Below, piece by piece: positions 32,995 through 42,603 of a DNA stretch of 64,000 nucleotides (positions are counted from its first letter, which is position 1; every line of letters starts with the position of its first letter). The translations under genes were made by a program, and so were the position numbers. The stretch spans positions 620,001 to 684,000 of the forward strand of contig JASVEC010000024.1 of NCBI GenBank assembly GCA_030770535.1, written 5' to 3'. The notes below the pieces were generated by a model. That model ran no database searches and was not told the DNA's origin. It saw only the letters and a list, made by a program, of their open reading frames with translations. The stretch is from Batkoa obscura. Its lineage: Eukaryota; Entomophthoromycota; Entomophthoromycetes; Entomophthorales; Batkoaceae.

Positions 32995-34005
32995 TTATCC
33001 CCTTTTAAAAACGTCATCAAGCAAGAACTTAATCCCTTCTGCTATTTTTCGATTAGCTCGGATGATAACAAAAGGCGTAATAAAGCAGCTTATGGAATAT
33101 AATAAAGTATAAATACATTGAGTCCAAATTGGTGCTTCAGTCTGGGTTATGTTTTCATATAATACAAAGCAGATAAAAGGTACATGGGTACAGGTGTATA
33201 CAATAGTAGCTGGTAGAAACTTCTTTAAAATGGCTTTTTCAGAGGCGCTTGCTACTCTTTGTGGGCGTGACTCATTGATACAAGGTATCTTTGAGTTACT
33301 TGACTCAACATCTGATAGTTGAGTTGGTTCCGACCGTTCAGTTGTACGTTTAATTGAAGTGTTAAGGGTAGAAGAATTGAAAGTTGATTTTAATAAATCA
33401 CTGAATTTAAGGATGATCATGAATGCGAAAAAAGCATGTGTTATACCACCAAGCATCATGATACAAATGTATAATATAGTTACCACCAGAGATAGTGAAT
33501 CATGAGAAGTATAAGGTATAGTCACTATCAAAGCACTTGAATGTGGTAAAAATGCATTTAGCATAGCAACTGGTATTAACAATACTATGCATACAGCCCA
33601 ATACATGAATAAAATGCCGAACCAGTATGTAGGCTCTATATTTCTTTCTAAAGCAATTAACCAGAAGTAATAAGAGTATCTCATACCAACTGAAAAAGGA
33701 AAGGTCAATAAAGCTAAATTAAATGAAAAGCCAAGTAATTGATATAACCAGATTGGAAGCTGACTATGGTCGTTTGTAACCCATAGTATTGATAGGCCAA
33801 TGGTTGATACTGAATACATCAAAACAGGTAGCATCATATGAGCAATTAATACATTGCCAACTGTGTCTCTTGAAAACATACGATCCCTTAACAAAACAAA
33901 AGTAACTAACATCATTGGAAAAAGGCTCAATGTGCAAAAAATAATATTTATTATATGAAATACATGAAGCAGTGTATGTTCGGCATTATTTCCACTCAAA
34001 TACAT
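32995..34005 (-). CDS. Seven-helix receptor, rhodopsin-like (paralog 1)
   Basis: Intronless, 336 residues. Seven hydrophobic segments at about 14-38, 47-75, 84-108, 128-150, 172-203, 262-285 and 293-318. Helix 3 is followed by IALERNIEP, an E-R pair at the position of the class A D/E-R-Y motif. Helix 7 ends in TPFVIIRANRKIAEG, resembling the NPxxY-to-helix-8 region of class A receptors, with TP in place of NP. The third cytoplasmic loop carries a Ser/Thr-rich segment and the block SRPQRVASASEKAILKKFLP. No ligand can be named. The neighbour at 35696-36745 is a close paralog in the same direction. Confidence 0.75.
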   Translation of the reverse strand: MYLSGNNAEHTLLHVFHIINIIFCTLSLFPMMLVTFVLLRDRMFSRDTVGNVLIAHMMLPVLMYSVSTIGLSILWVTNDHSQLPIWLYQLLGFSFNLALLTFPFSVGMRYSYYFWLIALERNIEPTYWFGILFMYWAVCIVLLIPVAMLNAFLPHSSALIVTIPYTSHDSLSLVVTILYICIMMLGGITHAFFAFMIILKFSDLLKSTFNSSTLNTSIKRTTERSEPTQLSDVESSNSKIPCINESRPQRVASASEKAILKKFLPATIVYTCTHVPFICFVLYENITQTEAPIWTQCIYTLLYSISCFITPFVIIRANRKIAEGIKFLLDDVFKRG

Positions 34006-35104
34006 TTTAAATTGTAAATAGTAAGATTAAAAGTAAAATTTGGTTGCTTTACTCTGATTTCGTTAATTCATAGCTTCTATTTATATATTATTTTCAAACC
34101 CATATTTAGGTATTGGTTTGTTTTTAAAACCTCTCTTATTTTGAATCATAACAATTTGTATTAATTTTATTCCAAATTGGTTTATCATTAAGTAAAAGTT
34201 TATTCTTTAAAAGTTTGTAAAAATGAACAATAGTTTAAATTGGCAGAACAAACTATTTGCTTCTTGTAACTTATCCTAATGGACTAAATATACTATTAGG
34301 AAAAATATTTATAGTAGCGTCAAACATTGTATTTTTTTATATAACCATAAGTTATAGAATATTAAAGATCCATATTAAATATATCACATTGCATAATAAA
34401 AATTAGTTACATTATAGGTAAATAGATTTGTGTCAACTTCTTAATTAAGGCTTAGAAATAAAAAACAAAGCGGGCATATGGATCTTTATTAAGGTGCTTT
34501 TCTCTAGCTATATCAAAAAAGTCATTTTTCTATTCATTGAATTTAATCTAAGATTTTAGAATTTAAAATCAGAATTTTATATTTTCATTCTTATCGCAAA
34601 AAGATATATGAATTATAAAATAAGTGCAATGCGCAATTATTTTATTAATGCTAATATAGTATTACAATCCTATTAATATTTCACTGTCAATTAGCTTATT
34701 TAAATGAATTATTAACACTATCAAACTTTAATGAATAGGCAATCCACTTATTTAATTTACTCTAAGATCATAGTAAAGTAGTGAGAAAAATAGACTTACC
34801 AATCCTCTAGTTCCTGACACCTTAGCGTTTAGTCAAAGTATACACAATGCTATCGAATGGGTATGATGATTATATTAAGTTAAAAAAATAAGTTAGATTT
34901 TCAAAACATGCATTAAATAAATAATAACATAAAATTTGATTTATTGACTTTGATTAAAGCAACAAAATAAAGTGAAATAAAATAAAATAACTTTTATTTG
35001 AAGCTTATCTGGATTAATATTGTTAAACACTTACACTTGAATAATGTTTAGGCATAACTTTTTTAATGTATAGAAATCAAATCAATATTGAAAATTTAAA
35101 CCTT

Positions 35105-35208
35105 GTGTGGATGTTTTTTTTGATTTCATCACCTTTTCTGTTTCTTAATTGCTATTTAAGTGGAAAAATTGAGTAAAATTCTTAAACAAAAAAGTACATC
35201 CCCATATG
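35105..35208 (+). repeat. MITE-like palindromic element
   Basis: Arm A GATTTCATCACCTTTTC, hairpin GCTATTTAAGTGG, arm B with a short deletion (GAGTAAAATTCTTAAAC), ending ACATCCCCATATG. Confidence 0.85.
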
Positions 35209-35364
35209 CTAATTTATTTAAAACTAGATTGATAAATGCCATTGAATATATCATTAGAAAATTATTATTGCTTATTAACATCATTCATAAAATTGGGTTG
35301 TAATCCTTATTGTTTTTTATGCTTAAGACTATGTTTTAATCTAAACTAGTGATTATTAATTTGA

Positions 35365-35490
35365 ATTTACTATAATGTTTTCAATGACCTGTTATAGTGC
35401 TTTAAATATTTTGTATTGATCAAATTAAAGTCGTATAATTCTAGTTCAATTATCCTTACCTTTAAATTAAAGAATTTACAAATATATAAA
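35365..35490 (+). repeat. Second dispersed repeat family, copy 1
   Basis: Shares TTTTCAATGACCTGTTATAG and the later TAAATTAAAGAATTTA with copies at about 40848-40970 and 41540-41660. Similarity is patchy and ends are not defined. Confidence 0.4.
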
Positions 35491-35695
35491 CATTAAAATA
35501 CTCATATATTAATTGAAGTTAATATTTTTAGTGGTGAATAAAATTAAGTATATTTTGACCACTTTGTTTTAATTAGTACATTAAAAAAGTAAAGAGTAAG
35601 GGTGGGAATTAATTATAGTTTATTAAATGTGTATTCATATGCATGTTAACAAATATAGGAGATGAAATGATAAAAGTGTTGATGTTTTATAATAC

Positions 35696-36745
35696 TTATG
35701 CTTTGGTCATCCTAACTTGAAATTCATTATTTTTTCCCCCACACCTAAAGATTTCACTAAACAAAAATCTGATATCTTTTGCTATTTTTCGATTAGCTCG
35801 AATAATAACAATAGGTACAACAAAACAGCTTATGGAAGAGAATAAGGTATAGGCACTCTGAACCCAAACTGGAGCTTCTCTTTCGGCTATATTTTCATAT
35901 AACACAAAGCAGATAAAAGGTGCATAGGTACATGCGTACAAAATAGTAGCTGGTAGAAACTTCTTTAAAATGGCTTTTTCAGAGGCGCTTGCTACTCTTT
36001 GTGGGCGTGACTTGTTGATACAAGGTGCCTTTGAATTACTCGATTCAATGTCCGACAGTTGTATTGGTTCTATTTGCTCAATCGTATTTTTAGCTGAAGT
36101 ATCGAGAACTGTAGGATCCAAAGTTGATTCTAATAAATTACTAAACTTAAGAAAGATCATGAATGCAAAAAATGTATGCATTATACCACCAAGGGCCATG
36201 ACAACAATGAACAAAATGGTCATTATTAGTGATAATGGATCATGAGAAGTATAAGGTATAGTCACTATTAAAAAATTTGAATGGGGTGAAAACCTATTTA
36301 AGATAGCAACTGGCATTAATAATACTATGCATGTAGCCCAATAAATAAATAAGACATTAAACCAGTATATAGGTTTTATTTCCCTTTCTAAAGCAACTAA
36401 CCAAAAATAATAAGAATATCTCATACCAACTGAAAAAGGAAAAGTCAATAAAGCTAGATTAAATAAAAAGCCAAATAGTTGATATAATTGGATTTTAAGT
36501 CGATTATGGTCATTCATAATCCACAATATTGATAGAGCAATGGTTGATACTGAATATATCAAAACAGGTAGCATCATATGAACAATTAGTATATTCCCAA
36601 ATCTATCTTTTGCGACCTTACGATTTCTTAATAAAACAATAACAATTACAATCATTGGAAAAAGGGACAGTGCACAAAAGATAACATTTACTATATGAAA
36701 TACATGAAGCAGTGTATGTTCGGTGCTATTTTCACTCAAGTACAT
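35696..36745 (-). CDS. Seven-helix receptor, rhodopsin-like (paralog 2)
   Basis: Intronless, 349 residues, with the same seven-helix pattern and near-identical blocks to the 32995-34005 protein (MRYSYYFWLVALERE, FVVPIVIIRANRKIAKD, SRPQRVASASEKAILKKFLP). E-R follows helix 3. The C-terminal tail is longer (GGKNNEFQVRMTKA). A stretch of roughly 65 bases around 35945-36010 is virtually identical in nucleotide sequence to the matching part of paralog 1, while flanking coding sequence has drifted. This suggests constraint or gene conversion there. Both frames are intact, so both copies look functional. Confidence 0.75.
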   Translation of the reverse strand: MYLSENSTEHTLLHVFHIVNVIFCALSLFPMIVIVIVLLRNRKVAKDRFGNILIVHMMLPVLIYSVSTIALSILWIMNDHNRLKIQLYQLFGFLFNLALLTFPFSVGMRYSYYFWLVALEREIKPIYWFNVLFIYWATCIVLLMPVAILNRFSPHSNFLIVTIPYTSHDPLSLIMTILFIVVMALGGIMHTFFAFMIFLKFSNLLESTLDPTVLDTSAKNTIEQIEPIQLSDIESSNSKAPCINKSRPQRVASASEKAILKKFLPATILYACTYAPFICFVLYENIAEREAPVWVQSAYTLFSSISCFVVPIVIIRANRKIAKDIRFLFSEIFRCGGKNNEFQVRMTKA

Positions 36746-37432
36746 TAAGATTATAGATCGTAAAAGTAAAGTTTGATTTTATCTCGTTTATCTGTATTTG
36801 TTATTTATATGTCATTTTCAAACACATCTCTAGATGTTACTTTACTCTGTAAAACCTCTCTTATTCTAAAATATAAACCAATCTATATTATTTACCCCAA
36901 ATTGGTTTACTAAATAAATTTTTATTTTTCAAGTTGAAAAATATGTGAAATAGCTTAAAGATTATAAATTAGTGAATTCGTTATTGCCAGCTTTAATAAG
37001 CTAAGTATACTATTATAAATAGTATTTATAGTAGCTTTGGTTACTTTGTATTTTCTTGTTACAGAACATTGTTATATTTTAATTCTATCTCAATGTCAAT
37101 ATTACTTGATAAAAATTAACTACATTATGAGTTAAATTAATTTATTATAATAAAACCCTTAACTAAAGCTTGAAATCAAAATAATGATATGTATCAGATA
37201 TTTTTATTATCGAGTATGTTTATGGCTGTGCATTGAAAAATCTCTTTTTATTCACCAAATTTGACTTTAAGACTTAATACTTTATAATAAGAGTTCCACC
37301 TTTTTTATTATAAAATAATAAAATAAATAGAATTCGTTATTATTTTGCTATTATTACAATTATACCAATATGTTACTGTAAATTACCATATTAAAATGAA
37401 TTATTTTGAAACGATTTTAAGCTTTGACAAAT

Positions 37433-37543
37433 ATATGGGGGATGTGTATTTTTATGTTTAAGAATTTTACTAACAATCTTTCTGGTCAAATAGCGCTTAA
37501 AGAAATGGAAAAAGTGATGAAGCCAAAAAAACGCCCCCATATG
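37433..37543 (-). repeat. MITE-like palindromic element
   Basis: B-to-A orientation, well preserved with symmetrical ends (ATATGGGGGATG and CGCCCCCATAT). It is inserted just beyond the duplicated receptor upstream region and has no counterpart near paralog 1. Confidence 0.9.
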
Positions 37544-38071
37544 ACCCACTTTTTTATTTTAAGCTCTAATATAGTAAGACAACGATATGCTTACTATTTC
37601 GAACCTTTGTTACTTTAATATTTAGTCAATATATATTTAGTAAAATTCATAGTACGGCAGCATTTATATTTAAATTAAAAAGGATCCTCCATTAAATTTT
37701 GAGACATTTATTAATTTTATAAAAATAACGGTAATTCTAATAGATTGGTCTAACTAAATAAAACACATCTACAAATAGACAATAACTGATATTGAATAAA
37801 ACTTGATTTATAGACATTAGTACAATTTTTACTTAAAATCGATGCTTTAAAGTACAAACTGATTTTAATAATTATTTTGAATGCCTTAATACAAACCCCA
37901 GCTCATACTCCTCTTTTCTAGATATTTTTTGGAGTTTCCAAGATAAAGGGTTCTTTAGAGTTTGTAGGCTTATTAGAGACAAATCCTCTCAGCTTTTACC
38001 ACTAAAACCAAGTAAGATGAACCAGAAAAAGTTGCATTGTGTTTTAATGTTCATATTATATGCAATCAATA

Positions 38072-38174
38072 ATGGGGATAGTTTTTTGATTTCATTACTT
38101 TTTCCACCTTTTAAGCGCTATTTGAGCGGAAAAGTTGTTAGTAAGATTCTTAAATACAAAAATACATCCCTAAT
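38072..38174 (+). repeat. MITE-like palindromic element
   Basis: A-to-B orientation: GATTTCATTACTTTTTCC, hairpin AGCGCTATTTGAGCGG, arm B GTTAGTAAGATTCTTAAATA, then ACATCCC. Confidence 0.88.
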
Positions 38175-38370
38175 AGTAAATATTAAACTACATCCTAATT
38201 TGTTTGTAAATTGGTTTTTGAGACCAGAAAATAGATTTGTAAAAGCTCATTATTAAGCATCAAATAACACAAATTAAAATGTCCTTATTAATTATTAGTA
38301 TGATTTATAATATTTGATAATTAATTATTGTTTCCTTTACGCTTACAGTTATTTTTAAATTTAAAAGAGC

Positions 38371-40842
38371 ATATGGGGTTGTCTGAATTAGTTTCATTAT
38401 TTTATCCAATTTTAAAAAAATTTGTATTTTAAAAACTTCGCTTAAAATTCTATAAAATCACATCTTTTATTAAAACAAAAGTACCCAAACACAGTTCTAA
38501 ACCATTATATTATAGCTCATACTGTAAGTTAGTTGAATTTCTACTAGATCTTAAATACATGTTCTTATAAAGCTTAATTGAGAAATATTTATTATCAACT
38601 GCTTTATAACCAACATTGTAGATTTATTATCAAATAAATAAACTACTTTAATGTTATAATTACATTATTAATATATTGCCAAGTTAATAAATAGCTGCAT
38701 GGGAGGGAGTGGTCAGCCCCAAAACTATAATTGACCATCCCTATATAGTACAAGTAATAATAGTTTTTACATATTATTACAGTTACTTGTTCTTTGACTA
38801 TTTATTAACTTAGCTATTAATAACTTAAGTAATCCTAACATTTAACAATCTATTTCTATCATTCAACAAACTACTTACTTGCTTAGTAAATATCGAAATT
38901 TTTAAATTCTCTGTTATCTTCGTAAGGTAAGCTGGGATCGATCTTTTAATTTTTCTGTTTTCTATAGACTCTATAACTTTAATTGGGACTATATCGCTTT
39001 TTTTTGATGTATCAGATACTGGATAACAATGTAGTTTATTGTTATGTTTAATAAAGTGTAAATACTTCTTAATGCCCTGCATCTCTATTATTCTTTTTGT
39101 ATTTTTGTTTCTTTTATACTTTTTAAAAATTATATCTGTTTTCCCATTATTAACAGTCGAGTTATTAATTTTATTATGCTCACAAATAAAAGCCTCAAAT
39201 CTTGAAATTAATTGATCGATATCTTCTATTTTACCTAACGCTTCAAAACTACTTTTCCATTTTGAAAGGTTTCCAAAATGTCCATCAACTATACTTTTTC
39301 CATGATGCTCAGCAAAAAAATTAAGATTAACATTCAAACTACTATTTATTTTATGAATTTCTTTAAACATATAATGTAAGAACTCTTGGGATCTAAAATG
39401 ATTTCCTGTATCTGCCCATATATTAATTTTTGTAAACTTTTTAAATAGAAGCTCTGTAGAGATTAAATCGATTAAACAATCTCCTGCATATGCTGAATCA
39501 TGATTCAATATTTCAGATAAATAATCAAAGTAAACTTTGCCTATTGTTTTATCATCTTTTAAATATAATACACCAAAGCCTAATACTGATATAGCTTGTT
39601 TATTATAATGATCTAGATTTATTGAATCTGGTCTTGTCCCTATTTCCATATTTTGTTTAAAATCTAAAACTATTATACAACTTTTGTTATTTAATTTTTT
39701 GATAGTTTCATTAAATGTGTTTTTTTGAGTATCAACACAGAATTTATGTAATTTGTATAACTTTTCTTCTTCGTTGAAAATTTCTTCTATCTCTGTTTTG
39801 TTTTTTGCTGTATTTATTTTATTTTCAAATAACTTTTTCCTAACTGTATACTGGGTACATATATTACATAGATCCGTTTTTCTTGCTGGATTTTTGAAAT
39901 TACTTGGTATATATTTAAAGAACGTTGACCTAGCTACTGCTTTATCTCTTAGATCATTCAAATATTTACTATATATCATTCTTCTACTTTTATTTAATAT
40001 ATATATATTATCTGATGAATATTTACTATCGTTATTTTTTTTATTAAATCTTGATGAAATAGTTGAATCATTTAGTAAATATTGTATGATAGTTTCAATT
40101 TGGTCATCTTTAATTTTTTTTGTATTTTTAATAATAGGTTTTAATGTTGATATTTTATTATTATTACTTGTTTTTGAATAATCATATTGATTTCTATTTA
40201 TATTAAACCCAAAACTCTTACATTCATCAAAAGAATATACTGAAGCTATAGTTGATAATAACGCTACTTGCTGACTTTTGTTTCCTGTTTCCCTTAAAGC
40301 ACTAATTTTATACATTACTTGATTAAGTTTATTATTATCGATAGTAAACTTTGATAATATATCTTTTCTTTGTTTTGTTTTATTATAAAATTCCATGAAC
40401 CTTGGGTTGTTATAAGTAGCTTTTAAAATTGATGTAAATGAATTACAATGTTTATATTGTGTACTCCTCCCTATTGTATTGAAGTTTTCAAAAATTCCAT
40501 TTCGAAGTTTAGTTATGAAAGTTTGCATTTTATTTTTATTTCAACAAAAAATAAAGTCAAATAAAGTCAAATAACTGTGTTTATATAATTATGTATTTAT
40601 ATAATTATATAATCATATAGTTATATATTATATATCTGTTAAATATCTAACAGAACTAACATAAAATATATAGTTAGGAAAATTAGCTATTTAAGAAAAG
40701 GAAACAATTAAAATAAGTTTTAAATAGAGACATTTAATTTTAGGCTTTTTAGATTTAACCGTTATATTGAACACAAACTTGGAATTTTAAATTTGGATTA
40801 ATTTCTAAGTAGATTCTGAAACCAATTAGGACAGCCCCATAT
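38371..40842. mobile_element. Complete DNA transposon with terminal inverted repeats
   Basis: 2,472 bp bounded by inverted repeats: ATATGGGGTTGTCTGAATTA at the left and, on the opposite strand, ATATGGGGCTGTCCTAATTG at the right. Continuing through the following GTTTC, 21 of 25 positions agree. It contains one intronless gene at 38825-40528 on the minus strand. The ends resemble those of the short MITE-like elements of this window (ATATGGGGATGT, then TTCATTA and a CC-AATTTTTAA-like stretch), so this is the best candidate for the element that mobilises them. A target duplication could not be defined, because the flanks are AT-rich. A second, partial left end is at 54058-54343. Confidence 0.82.
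38825..40528 (-). CDS. Putative DDE-type transposase, intact
   Basis: 567 residues with no interruption. It lies inside a unit with inverted-repeat ends, which is the main reason for the transposase call. A CNIC pair with downstream Cys/His (about residues 215-255) may bind zinc. The core has three acidic motifs typical of an RNase H-like fold: IIVLDFKQNMEIG (first Asp), KINIWADTGNHFRSQEF (second Asp at the end of a strand) and NFFAEHHGKSIVDGHFGNLS (acidic residues with HGK and DGHFG). Proteins with the same WSDxGxHF and HGKxxVDGHFG pattern occur as uncharacterised multicopy proteins in early-diverging fungi. I cannot assign a named superfamily. The basic C-terminus (NRKIKRSIPAYL) could bind DNA. 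The intact frame suggests recent activity. Confidence 0.7.
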   Translation of the reverse strand: MQTFITKLRNGIFENFNTIGRSTQYKHCNSFTSILKATYNNPRFMEFYNKTKQRKDILSKFTIDNNKLNQVMYKISALRETGNKSQQVALLSTIASVYSFDECKSFGFNINRNQYDYSKTSNNNKISTLKPIIKNTKKIKDDQIETIIQYLLNDSTISSRFNKKNNDSKYSSDNIYILNKSRRMIYSKYLNDLRDKAVARSTFFKYIPSNFKNPARKTDLCNICTQYTVRKKLFENKINTAKNKTEIEEIFNEEEKLYKLHKFCVDTQKNTFNETIKKLNNKSCIIVLDFKQNMEIGTRPDSINLDHYNKQAISVLGFGVLYLKDDKTIGKVYFDYLSEILNHDSAYAGDCLIDLISTELLFKKFTKINIWADTGNHFRSQEFLHYMFKEIHKINSSLNVNLNFFAEHHGKSIVDGHFGNLSKWKSSFEALGKIEDIDQLISRFEAFICEHNKINNSTVNNGKTDIIFKKYKRNKNTKRIIEMQGIKKYLHFIKHNNKLHCYPVSDTSKKSDIVPIKVIESIENRKIKRSIPAYLTKITENLKISIFTKQVSSLLNDRNRLLNVRIT

Positions 40843-40847
40843 ATTTA

Positions 40848-40970
40848 AGGATTATTATAGTATTTTCAATGACCTATTATGTCACCTGAAATGGTATAAA
40901 TTAACAATTTTAAACCCACTTTAAACTAAATTATGCTCATTTCTAAATTAAACAAATTATAAACAAATGT
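40848..40970 (+). repeat. Second dispersed repeat family, copy 2
   Basis: Begins TTATAGTATTTTCAATGACC directly after the right end of the 2.5-kb transposon, which seems to have inserted beside or into it. Confidence 0.4.
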
Positions 40971-41356
40971 TAAAATAAACTGTTTTATCAAAACTGCTAT
41001 ATAATTACAGTCGATCTTTATTACTTACCAACGGCTTTAAATCATTGAAATTTCAATGTTTGAATGTAATATATTTTAGTTACTAGGTCCAACTTTATCA
41101 TATAATCAAATAGTAGTCAATTGAGCGGAGTCATCTTTTTTATAACAATAAAACTTTAATGCAACTTAGTAGTAATTTGAGATTTTTACTGCTTTATTAG
41201 TATATAAATATACTAAACTTAATATTATATAATTGCTGAAATATATCTCTATTCTACAATAGATTCTTATTCTCTCAATTATTTGTCATTATATAAAATA
41301 ATAAATGATATTGATTTTAATTTTAGCTTTAAGTTGTTGACCTTAAAGTCACTTTT

Positions 41357-41454
41357 GAGATATTCCTTTAAATTTTGTCATTTTTCTGTTTTCTAAGTGC
41401 TATTAAGTGGAAAGAAGATCAGTATATTTCTTAAGTAAAAAAGACTTCATCATT
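41357..41454 (+). repeat. Highly diverged MITE-like element
   Basis: Recognised by the inner segment TTTTCTAAGTGCTATTAAG followed by arm-B-like sequence. The ends are degraded. Confidence 0.55.
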
Positions 41455-41539
41455 TAATAAAATTTGATGTATTTGTTTTTAACTTTTACTTGTTTTTAAT
41501 TCTATATTGTAACCCAAGGCAAAAGCCATTGATTCGATT

Positions 41540-41660
41540 TTATTATAGTATTTTTAATAATTTGTTATAGCATTTCGAAGGTTTAAGTTATCACTTTAAA
41601 GTCGCTTTTAATTTTCATGTTTGTTTCTAAATTGAATTTGAAATTAAAGAATTTATAGAT
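41540..41660 (+). repeat. Second dispersed repeat family, copy 3
   Basis: TTATAGTATTTTTAATAATT at the start and AAATTAAAGAATTTATAGAT at the end match the other two copies. A MITE begins immediately after it. Confidence 0.4.
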
Positions 41661-41664
41661 AAAT

Positions 41665-41771
41665 ATATGGGGGTGTTTTTTTAGCTTCATTACTTTTTCC
41701 ATCTTTTAAGCACTATTTGAGCGGAAAAGTTGTTAGTAGAATTCTTAAACACAAAAATCCATTCCCATATG
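41665..41771 (+). repeat. MITE-like palindromic element
   Basis: Near-consensus copy. TATATGGGGGTG, TTAGCTTCATTACTTTTTCC, GCACTATTTGAGCGG and TTCCCATATG are all present. Confidence 0.9.
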
Positions 41772-42341
41772 TTAAAATAATAACATATTAATTAAAATCT
41801 CTATGGAATCATAACCACTATTTTTAGCATATTAATAGATCTAGTACATCAAAAGATCAATATTTTGTTCTCATGCGTTTAAATATTTGAGATTAAATTT
41901 TAATTTATCTAAATGATAGTTAAATATAATAAATCCTCTCTTTTCAAATAAAGCCCTTAATAAAACTTGTAAAAAGTGGAACATTTTTTACTGTTTGATT
42001 AATAAAAATACATCAATATCGGTATGGTATCTATCAATCTTGACGCTATCTAAAAAAATAGAATGCAGGTTAATTTTGTCATTTTACTTGAGACATTAGT
42101 TGACTATAGTTTGATTTTTATTAAAATAATTATTATAAAATTCCTTTTATATGTAAATAAATTAATTTTTATAGCTCAGGAAGTTTAAAATACATTACTT
42201 TATTACTAGAGTCTCATTTAAGATTCAAAAAATAAAACAAAATACTTTTTGATATCATTAAAATTGAACTAATATATTAATTAGGGCCCATTGAAAAGAA
42301 TTCTTGTATTGTATCTTGTTTATAAACTCCCTTCTACTTAC

Positions 42342-42444
42342 CTGAAACTTGTGTTACTATTCCTTTCTCATTGTTTATTGTTACTTTTGATAAAGAACGA
42401 GATTTAGATTTTGTTCTTTTCGAGGTTCGATCCAAGAACAGTAA
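42342..42444 (-). other. Isolated exon-like segment upstream of RLP7
   Basis: On the minus strand, a CTCCTAG acceptor at one end and a GTAAGT donor at the other bracket 103 nt that are open in one frame, encoding a basic Ser/Lys-rich peptide (RTSKRTKSKSRSLSKV, then INNEKGIVTQVS). I find no ATG exon before it, nor a continuing exon after it. It may be an exon of an unmodelled gene, a remnant, or chance. Confidence 0.25.
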
Positions 42445-42603
42445 CTAGGAGATAATGAAATATTATAATTTTTGATTAGAAAATAAACAAATATCGAAAT
42501 TGGGGCAAACCAAATTTTAATTTGAGCCAATTAAATATTTCAAATAATTTGACTTAATTATTCTTAAAATTCAAAGTTGGTAGTTTATCTTTTAATTAAA
42601 AAT

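Larger units (their letters stand above)
34006..35695. other. Spacer between receptor paralogs
   Basis: No gene is seen. About 34006-34720 is similar in patches to 36746-37410 upstream of paralog 2 and belongs to the tandem duplication. A MITE-like copy is at 35105-35208. 35365-35490 carries one copy of a second dispersed repeat. Confidence 0.5.
36746..38370. other. Intergenic region with two MITE copies
   Basis: No gene is seen. The first 650 bases are the duplicated upstream region of the receptor. MITE-like copies lie at 37433-37543 and 38072-38174 and account for small open frames there. Confidence 0.5.
40843..42603. other. Repeat-rich intergenic region
   Basis: No certain gene is seen. 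It contains two copies of the second dispersed repeat, two MITE-like copies and, at 42342-42444 on the minus strand, an exon-like fragment (separate entry). Confidence 0.5.

Noticed and set aside
42360-42455. tRNA-like GTTCGATCC with GTTACT/AGTAAC flanks
   Set aside because: The sequence around GTTCGATCC does not pair as a T arm, and no D or anticodon arm can be drawn.
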